A stretch of DNA of 63,585 nucleotides from Fundidesulfovibrio magnetotacticus. GTDB lineage: Bacteria; Desulfobacterota; Desulfovibrionia; Desulfovibrionales; Desulfovibrionaceae. Made by a program: the position numbers and the translations under genes. Numbering within the stretch: the first letter of the stretch is position 1; each line of letters begins with the position of its first letter. Below the pieces are notes generated by a model that had not been told where the DNA came from, made no database searches, and worked only from the letters and a program-made list of their open reading frames with translations. The DNA is taken from positions 1 through 63,585 of the forward strand of contig NZ_BLTE01000019.1 of the NCBI RefSeq assembly GCF_013019105.1. The letters are read 5' to 3'. This document shows, piece by piece, positions 8,721 to 16,941 of the stretch.

Positions 8721-9041
8721 ATGAAAGACGAACTCAAGCCCAGACACTACGAATTCATCCGCACCAAGTCCCCCGGCGTCATCGAGGCCGTGGAGGCCCT
8801 GGGCAAGGCCGTGCGCGACGCCGGCCCCCTCGACGAGAAAACCGTGCTCCTCATCCAGCTGGGCGCGGCCGCCGCCAACCGCTCCGAAGGCTCCGTGCTC
8901 TCCCACGCCCGCCGCGCCCTCAACGCCGGAGCGAGCCTCGACGAAGTGTACCACGCCCTCACCGGGCTCACCTCCACCATCGGCTTCCCCGCCGTGGCCG
9001 CCGCCATCAGCTGGGTGCGCAAAGCCCTCGACAACGACTAA
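8721..9041 (+). CDS. Carboxymuconolactone decarboxylase (CMD/AhpD-fold) family protein
   Basis: 106 residues, all helical. The layout matches small CMD/AhpD-like proteins: a helix pair, then R-S-E-G-S-V-L-S-H-A-R-R-A-L-N-A-G-A-S-x-x-E. In redox-active family members this region reads C-x-x-C-x-x-x-H; here both cysteines are serine (S-E-G-S-V-L-S-H), so thiol peroxidase/reductase chemistry is unlikely and the function is open. The ATG has AAGGAG seven bases upstream. It is followed after 22 bases by an AraC regulator on the same strand, so the two probably form an operon in which the regulator controls the pair. Confidence 0.82.
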   Translation: MKDELKPRHYEFIRTKSPGVIEAVEALGKAVRDAGPLDEKTVLLIQLGAAAANRSEGSVLSHARRALNAGASLDEVYHALTGLTSTIGFPAVAAAISWVRKALDND

Positions 9042-9063
9042 CCCCCCGCTCCGAGCCCCGGCC

Positions 9064-9867
9064 ATGCCAACACGTCCCGGCAGCAGGAACGACTTCCTGA
9101 GAGACCCCTCCCTGCCCTTCCTGGAATCGCGCGAATCCAGCATCAACGGCAGGCCTTTCGGACTCCACGCCCACGACACCTACTCCGTCTCCGTGGTGGA
9201 AGGGGGCTCCACGTTCCTCCAATGCCGCGACGCCATGTGGCTGGCCGGGCCGGGCTCGGCGGTCTTCCTCCCCCCGGGCGAACCCCACGCCTGCAACCCG
9301 CAGCCCGGCGGCCCCCTGCGCTACCACAAGCACTACATCGACCGCGCCTGGCTCGAAGACCGCCTCCCCGGCCTGCCCCGCGCCTTGGACCACCGCCAGC
9401 CCGCCATCCTCGACGACCCGGCCCTCGCCCGGGCCTTCGCCCGCTTCCACCGGTCACCACCCGGCGAACACAGGCTCCCCCTGCTCCTCCTCGCCCTGGA
9501 ACGACTCTTCGCCGGACACCACGCCACGCCCGTGCAGGGCGGCAAACCCCGCGCCCAACGCCGCGCCGCGCTCCAGGCCGCGCGCATCCTGGCCAGCCGC
9601 CCCGCCGAACGCATCCCACTGGCGCAACTGGCCACATCCTGCGGCGTCTCACCCTGCCACCTTCCCCGCATCTTCCGCGAAACACACGCCACCACCCCAC
9701 ACGCCTACGCCAACCAACTGCGCGTCGACCTGGCCAAACAGCTCCTCTCGCAAGGCAAACCCATCGCGGAAGTGGCCGCCGAAGCAGGCTTCGCCGACCA
9801 AAGCCACCTCAACCGCGTCTTCCGCCGCTACGCCGGAGCCACCCCCAGGGAATACCAGGGGCGCTGA
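9064..9867 (+). CDS. AraC-family transcriptional regulator
   Basis: 267 residues. The N-terminal half is a cupin-like AraC ligand-binding domain (H-A-H-D-T-Y-S-V-S-V-V-E-G-G near 34-47, then L-P-P-G-E-P-H-A-C). The C-terminal 100 residues hold two helix-turn-helix motifs (L-A-T-S-C-G-V-S-P-C-H-L and I-A-E-V-A-A-E-A-G-F-A-D-Q-S-H-L-N-R-V-F-R-R), ending in the typical G-A-T-P-x-E-Y. The inducer is not predictable. It lies 22 bases after the CMD-family gene and ends just before a long intergenic repeat. Confidence 0.92.
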   Translation: MPTRPGSRNDFLRDPSLPFLESRESSINGRPFGLHAHDTYSVSVVEGGSTFLQCRDAMWLAGPGSAVFLPPGEPHACNPQPGGPLRYHKHYIDRAWLEDRLPGLPRALDHRQPAILDDPALARAFARFHRSPPGEHRLPLLLLALERLFAGHHATPVQGGKPRAQRRAALQAARILASRPAERIPLAQLATSCGVSPCHLPRIFRETHATTPHAYANQLRVDLAKQLLSQGKPIAEVAAEAGFADQSHLNRVFRRYAGATPREYQGR

Positions 9868-9951
9868 CTTCCCCGGCGGGGCTCCGCCCCGCACCCCGGC
9901 GATTGCTTCGCGTCGGCGGGAGGGGCGGCAGGGCCAGGCGGCGGGGCGGTT

Positions 9952-10240
9952 GGAGAATATGCCTCCGGCGGGCAAAGGGCTACGCCCTCTGCACTCCCAC
10001 TCCGCTTCGCGGGCTTCACCGGCGACGACAGTCTTGCCTGCAAGACCCTTGCGGTTGCGCCGCCTTTCGCGCGGGAATTCGCGCAAAGCCGCGAATCCCC
10101 GCGCGGGGGGCCGTGGCGCTTCGCGCCAGGATTTCGAGCAAGATCCAATTCTCGGATTTTAAATGATAATTCCTTGTTCATCGTCGCTTGCGACGATGGC
10201 AGTCCGCCGGGATAAGCGCTGCTTTGAGCGCGTTCCCGGC
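9952..10240 (+). repeat. Long intergenic repeat, copy A (inverted partner at 30186-30473)
   Basis: 289 bases that align, as reverse complement, with 30186-30473 along their whole length with only scattered substitutions and single-base gaps (roughly nine bases in ten identical by eye). Shared landmarks in this orientation: GGAGAATATGCCTCCGGCGG at the left, CTTCGCGGGCTTCACCGG, the perfect hairpin CATCGTCG-CTTG-CGACGATG, and GATAAGCGCTGCTTTGAGCGC at the right. Confidence 0.93.
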
Positions 10241-10304
10241 TGGTGTCTGCTGCTGTCCGGGCATCCGGGTCTGTCCGCCCCCTCTCACACAGGCCTACCC
10301 GGCA

Positions 10305-10372
10305 CAGCCCGCGAAGCAAAAAGGGATTCCTAAGGACGTAGCCCTTAGGCCGCCGGAGGCTATTCCTCCTTC
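10305..10372 (-). repeat. Short degenerate copy of the intergenic repeat
   Basis: Carries the repeat landmarks AGCCCGCGAAGC, a GTAGCCCTT core and GCCGGAGGC, but in the opposite orientation to the long copy 65 bases to its left. Together they make an inverted pair before the DMT transporter. Confidence 0.7.
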
Positions 10373-10529
10373 TCTCTTCTTCCGCTATTCCTCCCCGCCC
10401 CCTCCCGCCGCAACCGCGCCGGGGTGGTCCTTTTTGACGTTGCGGGGCCGGACGTTGGCGGGCGCAATTTCGTCCAAGAAATCCCCTGACGGGCTCGCTA
10501 TTGCCTTGGCCAAACCAAGGAGATCCGTC

Positions 10530-11390
10530 ATGTTTTCCGTTCGATTCGCCGCGATCTGGGCTTTGTGCGCGGCCGTGCTGGTCTGGGGTTTGTCGTTTTC
10601 CGCCACGAAGATCGCGCTGGAGCATCTGAGTCCGGCGGCGATCCTGTTTCCGCGTTTCGCGCTGGCCGCCTTGTTGCTGACGCCGCTGGCCTTGCGGCGC
10701 GGCGTGGCGCGTTTGGGGTTGGCGGAGCATGGGAAGGTGCTGGGCATCTGCGTGCTGTTTCCGGGCGGGTACTTCGCGCTGGAGACCATGGGATTGCGTT
10801 TGACGAGCGCCACCAACGCCTCGCTCATCGCGGCCTCAATCCCCATGGTGGTGCTGGGGCTCTCGTGCCTGGCCGGGCGCGCGTGGCCCACGGCGCGGGA
10901 GGCTTCGGGCGTGGCGGCCTCGCTGGCGGGCGTGGCCCTGTTGGTGGGGTTGAACGCGGGACCGGCCAACGCCGGGGATCTGATGATGCTGGGGGCGGTG
11001 CTGGCGGCGTCGGTCTACATGGTGGCGGCGGGGCGGTTGCGCGGCGTGCCGCCGCTTGCGTTCACTACGTTGCAGATGTTCTGGGGCGCGGTGTTCTTCC
11101 TTCCGTTTTTCGTCCAGGAGGCCGGAGCGTTGGCGCAGGCGCCCGCGAAGGCGCTGGCGGCGGTGGCCTGGCTGGGCCTGTTCTGCTCGGCGGGCGGGTT
11201 CCTGGCGTACAACTACGCCTTGTCGCGGGTTCCGGCGGCCCGTGCTTCGCTGTTCATCAACGCGGTGCCGCTGGTGGCCGCTTTGGGCGCGCACGTGGCT
11301 CTGGCGGAGTCGGTCAGCCCGGGCCAGGCCCTGGGCGGCGCGCTGGTGCTGGCGTCGGTGGCCTGGGCCGGGGCGCGCGGGGGCGCTTGA
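10530..11390 (+). CDS. EamA/DMT-superfamily transporter
   Basis: 286 residues with about ten hydrophobic helices and the internal EamA duplication typical of drug/metabolite exporters (first half begins V-L-V-W-G-L-S-F-S-A-T-K, second half ends L-G-G-A-L-V-L-A-S-V-A). Substrate not predictable. ATG 10530 is chosen because AAGGAG precedes it; the frame extends upstream to 10188 through repeat DNA without a ribosome site. Followed after 69 bases by the uridylyltransferase gene. Confidence 0.9.
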   Translation: MFSVRFAAIWALCAAVLVWGLSFSATKIALEHLSPAAILFPRFALAALLLTPLALRRGVARLGLAEHGKVLGICVLFPGGYFALETMGLRLTSATNASLIAASIPMVVLGLSCLAGRAWPTAREASGVAASLAGVALLVGLNAGPANAGDLMMLGAVLAASVYMVAAGRLRGVPPLAFTTLQMFWGAVFFLPFFVQEAGALAQAPAKALAAVAWLGLFCSAGGFLAYNYALSRVPAARASLFINAVPLVAALGAHVALAESVSPGQALGGALVLASVAWAGARGGA

Positions 11391-11459
11391 CGCGTGGGGG
11401 CAATTCCATCACACACGGGGGAGTTGCGACCCCGAACACCACGCACGCGAGGCGACCCC

Positions 11460-12899
11460 ATGATAATGGACTGCATGAAGACCGCCGACCCCTCCATGAT
11501 CGAGATGTTCCGCCCCTTCGGCCTGAAGATGGAGGAGCAGGGCATCCCGCCCATCGTCATCAACGTCTTCAAGTGCTATTACGCGCGCCTGCTCTACGGC
11601 GCGCAGGGAAAGCTTTCCGAGGAGGAGCTGCTGCCGCTCTCCGAGCGCGACGTGCCCCACTACGAAGATCTGGCCTCCTACACCGACGTGGGCAGACAGG
11701 CCATGGCCCACGCGGTGGTCATCAAGCTCAACGGCGGCCTGGGCACCTCCATGGGCCTGGAGAAGGCCAAGAGCCTGATCACCGTGAAGGACAACATGAC
11801 CTTCCTGGACCTGATCCTGGGCCAGATGAAGGTGCTGCGCGAGCGCTACGGCAAGCCGCTGCCCCTCCTGTTCATGAACAGCTTCAAGACGCACCTGGAC
11901 ACCATGCTCAAGGTGCAGGGCTTCGACAACGGCACAACGGGCCTGCCCATGGCCTTCCTGCAGCACCGCTACCCCAAGATTCTCCATAAGGACCTGGCCC
12001 CCGCCACCTGGCCCGGCAACCCCGAGCTGGAGTGGAACCCGCCCGGCCACGGCGACCTCTACACCGCGCTGATCACCTCCAAGGTGCTGCGCAAGCTTCT
12101 GGACCGGGGCTTCCACTACGCCTTCATCTCCAACTCGGACAACCTGGGCGCGGTGATGGACGAGCGCCTGCTGGGCTACATGGCCCGCGAGGGCGCGCCC
12201 TTCCTGATGGAGGTGGCCGGACGCACCACCTCGGACCGCAAGGGCGGACACCTGGCGCGCCTGCGCAACAGCGGCCGCCTGGCCCTGCGCGAGATCGCCC
12301 AGTGCCTGGAGCGCGACGTGGACGCCTTCCAGGACATCGAGAAGCACCGCTTCTTCAACACCAACTCCATCTGGATCGACCTGCGCGCCATGGAAAAGGT
12401 CTTCGTGGCCAACGGCATGATGCCCCTGGACCTGATCCTCAACCCCAAGACCCTGGACCCGCGCGACCACAAATCCCCCGCCGTCATCCAGATCGAGACG
12501 GCCATGGGCTCGGCCGTGTCGGCCTTCGAGTCCGCCCTGGCGGTGAAGGTGCCGCGCACGCGCTTCGCCCCGGTGAAGACCACCTCGGACCTGCTGGTGG
12601 TGATGAGCGACTGCTACCAGGTGAGCCCGGACAAGACCGTGGTCCCCTCCCCGGCCGTAACCGGGCACATGCCCGTGGTGCACCTGGACGCGCGCCACTA
12701 CAAGAAAATCGACGACTTCACCGCGCGCTTCCCCCACGGCGCGCCCTCGCTCACGGCGTGCGAGCGCCTGGACGTGAAGGGCGACGTGCTCTTCCAGGCC
12801 GGGGTGAGGATTTCGGGCAAGACGCACGTGGTGAACGCGTCCGAGGCGCAGGCCGTGGTGGCCGAAGGAACGGCGCTCTCGGGCGAGGTGGGGCTCTAG
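11460..12899 (+). CDS. UTP--glucose-1-phosphate uridylyltransferase (UDPGP family)
   Basis: 479 residues. Makes UDP-glucose for glycan synthesis. The nucleotide-binding motif K-L-N-G-G-L-G-T-S-M-G (about residues 84-94) and the length place it in the UDPGP family typical of eukaryotes and some bacteria, not the shorter GalU family. Other family segments are N-S-F-K-T-H, H-G-D-L-Y and N-S-D-N-L-G, and the C-terminal part looks like the family's beta-helix. The start is ATG 11460 after GAGGCG; ATG 11466 is also possible. It ends 3 bases before the response regulator, so the two are co-transcribed. Confidence 0.9.
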   Translation: MIMDCMKTADPSMIEMFRPFGLKMEEQGIPPIVINVFKCYYARLLYGAQGKLSEEELLPLSERDVPHYEDLASYTDVGRQAMAHAVVIKLNGGLGTSMGLEKAKSLITVKDNMTFLDLILGQMKVLRERYGKPLPLLFMNSFKTHLDTMLKVQGFDNGTTGLPMAFLQHRYPKILHKDLAPATWPGNPELEWNPPGHGDLYTALITSKVLRKLLDRGFHYAFISNSDNLGAVMDERLLGYMAREGAPFLMEVAGRTTSDRKGGHLARLRNSGRLALREIAQCLERDVDAFQDIEKHRFFNTNSIWIDLRAMEKVFVANGMMPLDLILNPKTLDPRDHKSPAVIQIETAMGSAVSAFESALAVKVPRTRFAPVKTTSDLLVVMSDCYQVSPDKTVVPSPAVTGHMPVVHLDARHYKKIDDFTARFPHGAPSLTACERLDVKGDVLFQAGVRISGKTHVVNASEAQAVVAEGTALSGEVGL

Positions 12900-12902
12900 G
12901 CC

Positions 12903-13589
12903 GTGCGCGTGCTCCTGGTGGAGGACGACCCCCAGGCCGCGTCGTACCTGCTCAAGGGCCTCAAGGAGCAGGGCCTCACGGCCGAGCACGCCGCCGACGG
13001 GCGCGAGGGGCTCTACAAGGCCACGGCGGGCGGCTTCGACATCATCATCCTGGACCGTATGCTCCCGGGCATGGACGGCCTCTCCATCCTCAAGGCCGTG
13101 CGCGCCGCCGGGGACACCACCCCCGTGCTGGTGCTCTCGGCCCTCTCCGACGTGGACGCCCGCGTGGAGGGCCTGCGCGCCGGCGGGGACGACTACCTCA
13201 CCAAGCCCTTCGCCTTCGCGGAACTGATGGCCCGCGTGGAGGCCCTGGCGCGCCGGGGCCGCGCGGAAAAGCCCCTCACGGTGCTGCGCGTGGACGGCCT
13301 GGAGCTGGACCTGACCGCGCGCACCGTGAAGCGCGAGGGCAGACCCATCGACCTCAAGCCCAAGGAGTTCGCGCTGCTCGAATACTTCATGCGCCACGCC
13401 GGGCAGGTGGTCACGCGGACCATGCTCCTGGAACGCGTCTGGGACTACGCCTTCGACCCCCAGACCAACGTCATCGACGTCCACGTCTCGCGCCTGCGCG
13501 GCAAGATCGACAAGGACTTCGAGAAGCCCCTGCTGCACACCGTGCGCGGCGCGGGATACATGCTGCGTGATCCGGCCGAAACTCCTTAA
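12903..13589 (+). CDS. OmpR/PhoB-family response regulator
   Basis: 228 residues. Receiver domain 1-115 with phospho-acceptor D51 (I-I-L-D-R-M-L-P-G-M-D-G) and conserved K in L-T-K-P-F. Winged-helix DNA-binding domain about 130-225 (P-K-E-F-A-L-L-E-Y-F, D-V-H-V-S-R-L-R-x-K, V-R-G-A-G-Y-M-L). The start is GTG, 3 bases after the uridylyltransferase stop. The 3' end overlaps the kinase gene by 23 bases. Sequence is of the CusR/copper-response subgroup. Confidence 0.94.
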   Translation: MRVLLVEDDPQAASYLLKGLKEQGLTAEHAADGREGLYKATAGGFDIIILDRMLPGMDGLSILKAVRAAGDTTPVLVLSALSDVDARVEGLRAGGDDYLTKPFAFAELMARVEALARRGRAEKPLTVLRVDGLELDLTARTVKREGRPIDLKPKEFALLEYFMRHAGQVVTRTMLLERVWDYAFDPQTNVIDVHVSRLRGKIDKDFEKPLLHTVRGAGYMLRDPAETP

Positions 13590-14946
13590 GACCTTCAGCT
13601 TCCGGCTGGCGCTGTGGTACGTGGCCCTTTTCGCGGGCTCGGCCACGGTGGTCTTCGCCTTCATCTGGTGGGCCGCCGTGACCTTCATGGTGGGCCAGAC
13701 GGACGACAGCATCGAGTCGGAAATCTGGAACCTGGCCGAGCAGTACGACGAGCGCGGCCTGGCCGCGCTCTCCATGCAGATCTCCACGCGCCAGCGCAGC
13801 GAGGGCTCGCGCTCCAACATCTACCTACTGGCCGACCGCGACCTGCACTACCTGGCGGGCAACATGCGCCAGTGGCCCAAAGGGGTGACGCCCCGGGGGT
13901 TCCCCGAATGGCACACCATCCGCGTCACCTCGGAGCTGGACGGGCGCTCCACCGACGCCCGCGTGCGCGTGATCACCCTCATGGGCAAGGTGCACCTGCT
14001 GGTGGGGCGCGAACTCTCAGACGTGCTGCGCGCACGGGCCATCATGGCCTCGGCCATGGCCGTGGGCCTGCTGGTCACGGTGGTCATGGGCCTGGTATGG
14101 GGCAACGTGATGACGCGCAAGCTCCTGGAGCGTCTGGAGGCCATCAACAGCGCCAGCCAGGAGATCATGGGCGGCGCGCTCTCGCGGCGCATCCCCGTCT
14201 CGGGCGCGGGCGACGAGTTCGACCGCCTGGCCGCCAACCTCAACGACATGCTCGACCGCATCGGGGAACTGCTGGACACCGTGCGCCAGGTCTCGGACAA
14301 CATCGCCCACGACCTGCGCAGCCCGCTCACAAGGCTGCGCTCGCGCCTGGAGCTGGCCCTGCTGGAGAAGCCCGACCCCGGGACCCAGCGCCACGCCATG
14401 GAGGAGGCCATCGCCCAGGCCGAATCCATCATCGCCACGTTCAACGCCCTGTTGACCATCGCGCGGGCCGAGTCGGCGGCGGCCAAGGCCGAGACCCAGG
14501 ACATCGACCTCTCCGCCCTGGTGCGCGACGCGGCCGAACTCTACGAGCCCCTGGGCGAGGACAAGGGCCTGGAGATGCGCGTGGAGGTGGCGGACGCCCT
14601 GACGCTCACGGGCAACCGGCACCTGCTCTCCCAGGCCGTGGCCAACCTGCTGGACAACGCCGTGAAATACACGCCCGAGGGCGGGACGATCCTGGTGCGG
14701 GCCGCACGCATGGGAGACGGGGCCATCGCGCTGCGCGTGGCGGACACGGGCCCGGGCATCCCGGAGGAAGAGCGCGCCAACGTGCTCCGTCGCTTCTACC
14801 GTCTGGACCAGAGCCGGGGCACGCCGGGCTCGGGCCTGGGGCTCTCGCTGGTGGCGGCGGTGGCGCGGCTGCACGGGGCGCGCATGGAGCTCTCCGACGC
14901 CGGGCCGGGGCTGGCGGTGGAGTTGCGGTTTCCGGGGAGGGGGTGA
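13567..14946 (+). CDS. Membrane sensor histidine kinase, CusS-like
   Basis: 459 residues. Membrane helices at about 16-40 and 157-180 enclose a periplasmic sensor; a HAMP domain follows (N-S-A-S-Q-E-I-M), then a dimerisation helix with the phospho-acceptor His in N-I-A-H-D-L-R-S-P-L-T-R-L, and a GHKL ATPase (N-L-L-D-N-A-V-K-Y-T, A-D-T-G-P-G-I, G-S-G-L-G-L-S-L). GTG start inside the regulator gene, 23-base overlap. Its partner is the upstream regulator. The layout resembles CusS/heavy-metal kinases, but no specific metal can be assigned. Confidence 0.93.
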   Translation: MIRPKLLKTFSFRLALWYVALFAGSATVVFAFIWWAAVTFMVGQTDDSIESEIWNLAEQYDERGLAALSMQISTRQRSEGSRSNIYLLADRDLHYLAGNMRQWPKGVTPRGFPEWHTIRVTSELDGRSTDARVRVITLMGKVHLLVGRELSDVLRARAIMASAMAVGLLVTVVMGLVWGNVMTRKLLERLEAINSASQEIMGGALSRRIPVSGAGDEFDRLAANLNDMLDRIGELLDTVRQVSDNIAHDLRSPLTRLRSRLELALLEKPDPGTQRHAMEEAIAQAESIIATFNALLTIARAESAAAKAETQDIDLSALVRDAAELYEPLGEDKGLEMRVEVADALTLTGNRHLLSQAVANLLDNAVKYTPEGGTILVRAARMGDGAIALRVADTGPGIPEEERANVLRRFYRLDQSRGTPGSGLGLSLVAAVARLHGARMELSDAGPGLAVELRFPGRG

Positions 14947-15371
14947 TGGAGGGGGGACTGTCAGGTTATAACCATCTCACTTCACACTAAAAACGAGACA
15001 ACTTTTTCGGCACATGCTAATCATAACCCGTTGTAAAGCTGCTCGACTTAAGCCCCGAGTCTTGACCTGTCCGAGTATCCACCTCCTCGGATTGCCCCAC
15101 GTTCAACTCGTAGTCGCCTACAGGACTCCCGTCACCTGGAACACCTTGCCCTCCCGCTGGTGGTAGAGGCTACCGTCCTGCTTGAAATACCCCCCTTTGG
15201 AAAAAGCGTTGGCTTGGGCGAAATCACCGATGCTGGCGGGCGGGGCGTCCGTCTGGAATGTCCCGCCCCCAAGATGAACGACAGTTCATCCCTCGGAAAG
15301 CTTCCTGTCATTCACAGCGATTAGTTCCTGGCATCACGGGACGCGACGCGACCCGAAACCAGGAGTGAACC
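14947..15371. other. AT-richer intergenic region before the Do-like protease
   Basis: 425 bases. The first about 120 bases are clearly AT-richer than the window average and hold no recognisable gene. The middle contains a short minus-strand coding-like fragment (15118-15285). The last 80 bases lead into CCAGGAG before the protease start. No terminator with a clear T-tract was found after the kinase gene. Confidence 0.5.
15118..15285 (-). pseudogene. Possible remnant of a gene (C-terminal fragment)
   Basis: A stop-free 55-codon stretch ending in TAG at 15118-15120, with no ATG, GTG or TTG start and an in-frame TGA just upstream (15286-15288). Codons show the G/C third-position bias of real genes here, and the product (including G-D-F-A-Q-A-N-A-F, G-G-Y-F-K-Q-D-G-S-L-Y, E-G-K-V-F-Q-V-T-G-V-L) reads like a genuine protein end. 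No family recognised. It could also be chance. Confidence 0.35.
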
Positions 15372-16772
15372 ATGCATCGGACGAATCTGTTCAAGCTCTC
15401 CCTCTTCAGCGCCCTCATCGTCCTGTTCGCGGCAGGGCAGGCCCTCGCGGAGCTGCCCAAGATCGCCGATCTGGCCGAAAAGGCCGGACCGGCCGTGGTG
15501 AACATCTTCACCGAAACCGCCCCCAAGCAGTCGCAGCGCCAGCCGCGCATGCAGATCCCCCGGGGCACCCCCTTCGACGACTTCTTCGAGCAGTTCGACC
15601 AGTACTTCAACCAGCATCCCCAGCAACAGCAGAAGCGCTCCCGCTCGCTGGGCTCGGGCTTCCTGATCTCCGCCGACGGCTACATCATCACCAACAACCA
15701 CGTGGTGGAAAAGGCCGACAAGGTGAACGTGAAGCTCCAGAAGGGCGAAAAGGTCATCCAGGCCCGCGTGGTGGGCGCCGACCCCGAAACCGACCTGGCG
15801 CTCCTCAAGATCGACAACGGCAGCTCCCTGCCCTTCCTCAAGCTGGGCGACTCCGCCAAGCTGCGCGTGGGCGACTGGGTGGTGGCCATCGGCAACCCCT
15901 TCGGTCTGGCCCACACGGTCACGGCGGGCATCGTCTCGGCCAAGGGCCGCGTGATCGGCGCGGGACCTTATGACGACTTCATCCAGACCGACGCCTCCAT
16001 CAACCCCGGCAACTCCGGCGGCCCGCTCCTGAACCTGGACGGCGAAGTGGTGGGCATCAACGCCGCCATCATCGCCTCGGGCCAGGGCATCGGCTTCGCC
16101 ATCCCCTCCAACATCGCCAAGGACGTGGTGGCCCAGCTCAAGAGCAAGGGCAAGGTCAGCCGAGGCATGCTGGGCGTCACCATCCAGTCCGTGGACGAAA
16201 ACACCGCCAAGGCCCTGGGCCTCTCCGACGCCAAGGGCGCCCTGGTGAGCCAGGTGGGACCCGGCAGCGCCGCCGAAAAGGCCGGCCTCGCCTCCGGAGA
16301 CGTGATCATCGCCGTGAACGGACAGCCCGTGGCCGACTCCCACGACCTGACCACCCGCATCGGCAACATGAACCCCGGCGAGCCCGTCACCGTCACCTAC
16401 CTGCGCAAGGGCAAGTCCCAGACCGCCAAGGTGACCCTCATGGAACGCGACGCCAAGGCCCTGGGCCAGATGGGCGACGACCCCGCCCAAGCCAAGGGCG
16501 GCGACACCCTCGGCATGACCCTCTCCGCCACCGACCCCCGCACCGGAAAGCCCGCCGGAGGCCTGCTGGTGGTGGACGTGACCCAGAACTCCGCCGCCGC
16601 CGAAGCCGGACTGCGCCGGGGCGACGTGATCGTGGAAATCAACCAGCGCCCGGTCGCCACCCCCGAAGAGGCCGCCTCCATCATCGAGAAGGAAGGCAAG
16701 GCCCGGGGCGCGGTGGTCGTGCTCTTCAAACGCCAGGGACAGCCGGTGTTCCGGTCCATCCCCGTGCAATAG
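15372..16772 (+). CDS. Do-like (DegP/DegQ/HtrA) periplasmic serine protease
   Basis: 466 residues. Signal peptide 1-26 ending A-Q-A-L-A. The trypsin-like domain has the catalytic triad H110 (I-I-T-N-N-H-V-V), D141 (E-T-D-L-A-L-L-K-I-D) and S215 (N-P-G-N-S-G-G-P). Two PDZ domains follow (about 270-345 and 375-460), the usual DegP/DegQ plan. It degrades or holds misfolded envelope proteins. Gln-rich insert at 80-90 as in the LA loop. Good ribosome site (CCAGGAG). Followed by two terminator hairpins, so it is transcribed alone. Confidence 0.95.
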   Translation: MHRTNLFKLSLFSALIVLFAAGQALAELPKIADLAEKAGPAVVNIFTETAPKQSQRQPRMQIPRGTPFDDFFEQFDQYFNQHPQQQQKRSRSLGSGFLISADGYIITNNHVVEKADKVNVKLQKGEKVIQARVVGADPETDLALLKIDNGSSLPFLKLGDSAKLRVGDWVVAIGNPFGLAHTVTAGIVSAKGRVIGAGPYDDFIQTDASINPGNSGGPLLNLDGEVVGINAAIIASGQGIGFAIPSNIAKDVVAQLKSKGKVSRGMLGVTIQSVDENTAKALGLSDAKGALVSQVGPGSAAEKAGLASGDVIIAVNGQPVADSHDLTTRIGNMNPGEPVTVTYLRKGKSQTAKVTLMERDAKALGQMGDDPAQAKGGDTLGMTLSATDPRTGKPAGGLLVVDVTQNSAAAEAGLRRGDVIVEINQRPVATPEEAASIIEKEGKARGAVVVLFKRQGQPVFRSIPVQ

Positions 16773-16839
16773 ATGTCCCTCATATGCCTGCCCGGGAGCT
16801 AGCCACGCCCGGGTAGGTCCTCCTCCACCCTCGCATCAG

Positions 16840-16870
16840 CCCCCCCCATCCCGGGGGGGTTGGTGTTTTC
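16840..16870 (+). terminator. Terminator after the Do-like protease
   Basis: C-run and G-run pair (CCCCCCC / GGGGGGG) around a short ATCC loop, followed by TTGGTGTTTT. Confidence 0.6.
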
Positions 16871-16885
16871 AGACCCCCGCAACGC

Positions 16886-16920
16886 GAAACGCCCGGCCGC
16901 TCTCACGGCCGGGCGTTTTC
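16886..16920. terminator. Bidirectional terminator between convergent genes
   Basis: GAAACGCCCGGCCG-CTCTCA-CGGCCGGGCGTTTTC: a perfect stem with A-tract on one side and T-tract on the other, serving the protease (+) and the Cys-rich protein gene (-). Confidence 0.85.
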
Positions 16921-16941
16921 ACGTGGCGTTTCGCGGGGAGG

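Larger units (their letters stand above)
9868..10529. other. Repeat-filled intergenic region
   Basis: 662 bases without a supportable gene. It holds the long repeat copy at 9952-10240 and a shorter opposite-orientation copy at about 10305-10372. The final 150 bases (10380-10529) are unique GC-rich sequence leading to AAGGAG before the DMT transporter start. Open frames here follow the repeats and have low-complexity Pro/Ala/Arg/Ser content. Confidence 0.7.

Noticed and set aside
9950-10162. Small open frames beginning M-P-P-A-G-K-G-L-R (also 30260-30466)
   Set aside because: They translate the intergenic repeat; their similarity to each other comes from the repeat, and they lack ribosome sites.
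11409-13820. 803-codon minus-strand open frame opposite the uridylyltransferase and response regulator
   Set aside because: It is a His/Val/Gly/Arg-rich mirror of high-GC coding DNA on the other strand, which carries clear families and ribosome sites. Similar long mirrors at 58140-62009, 42444-44342 and 28646-30088 were rejected for the same reason.
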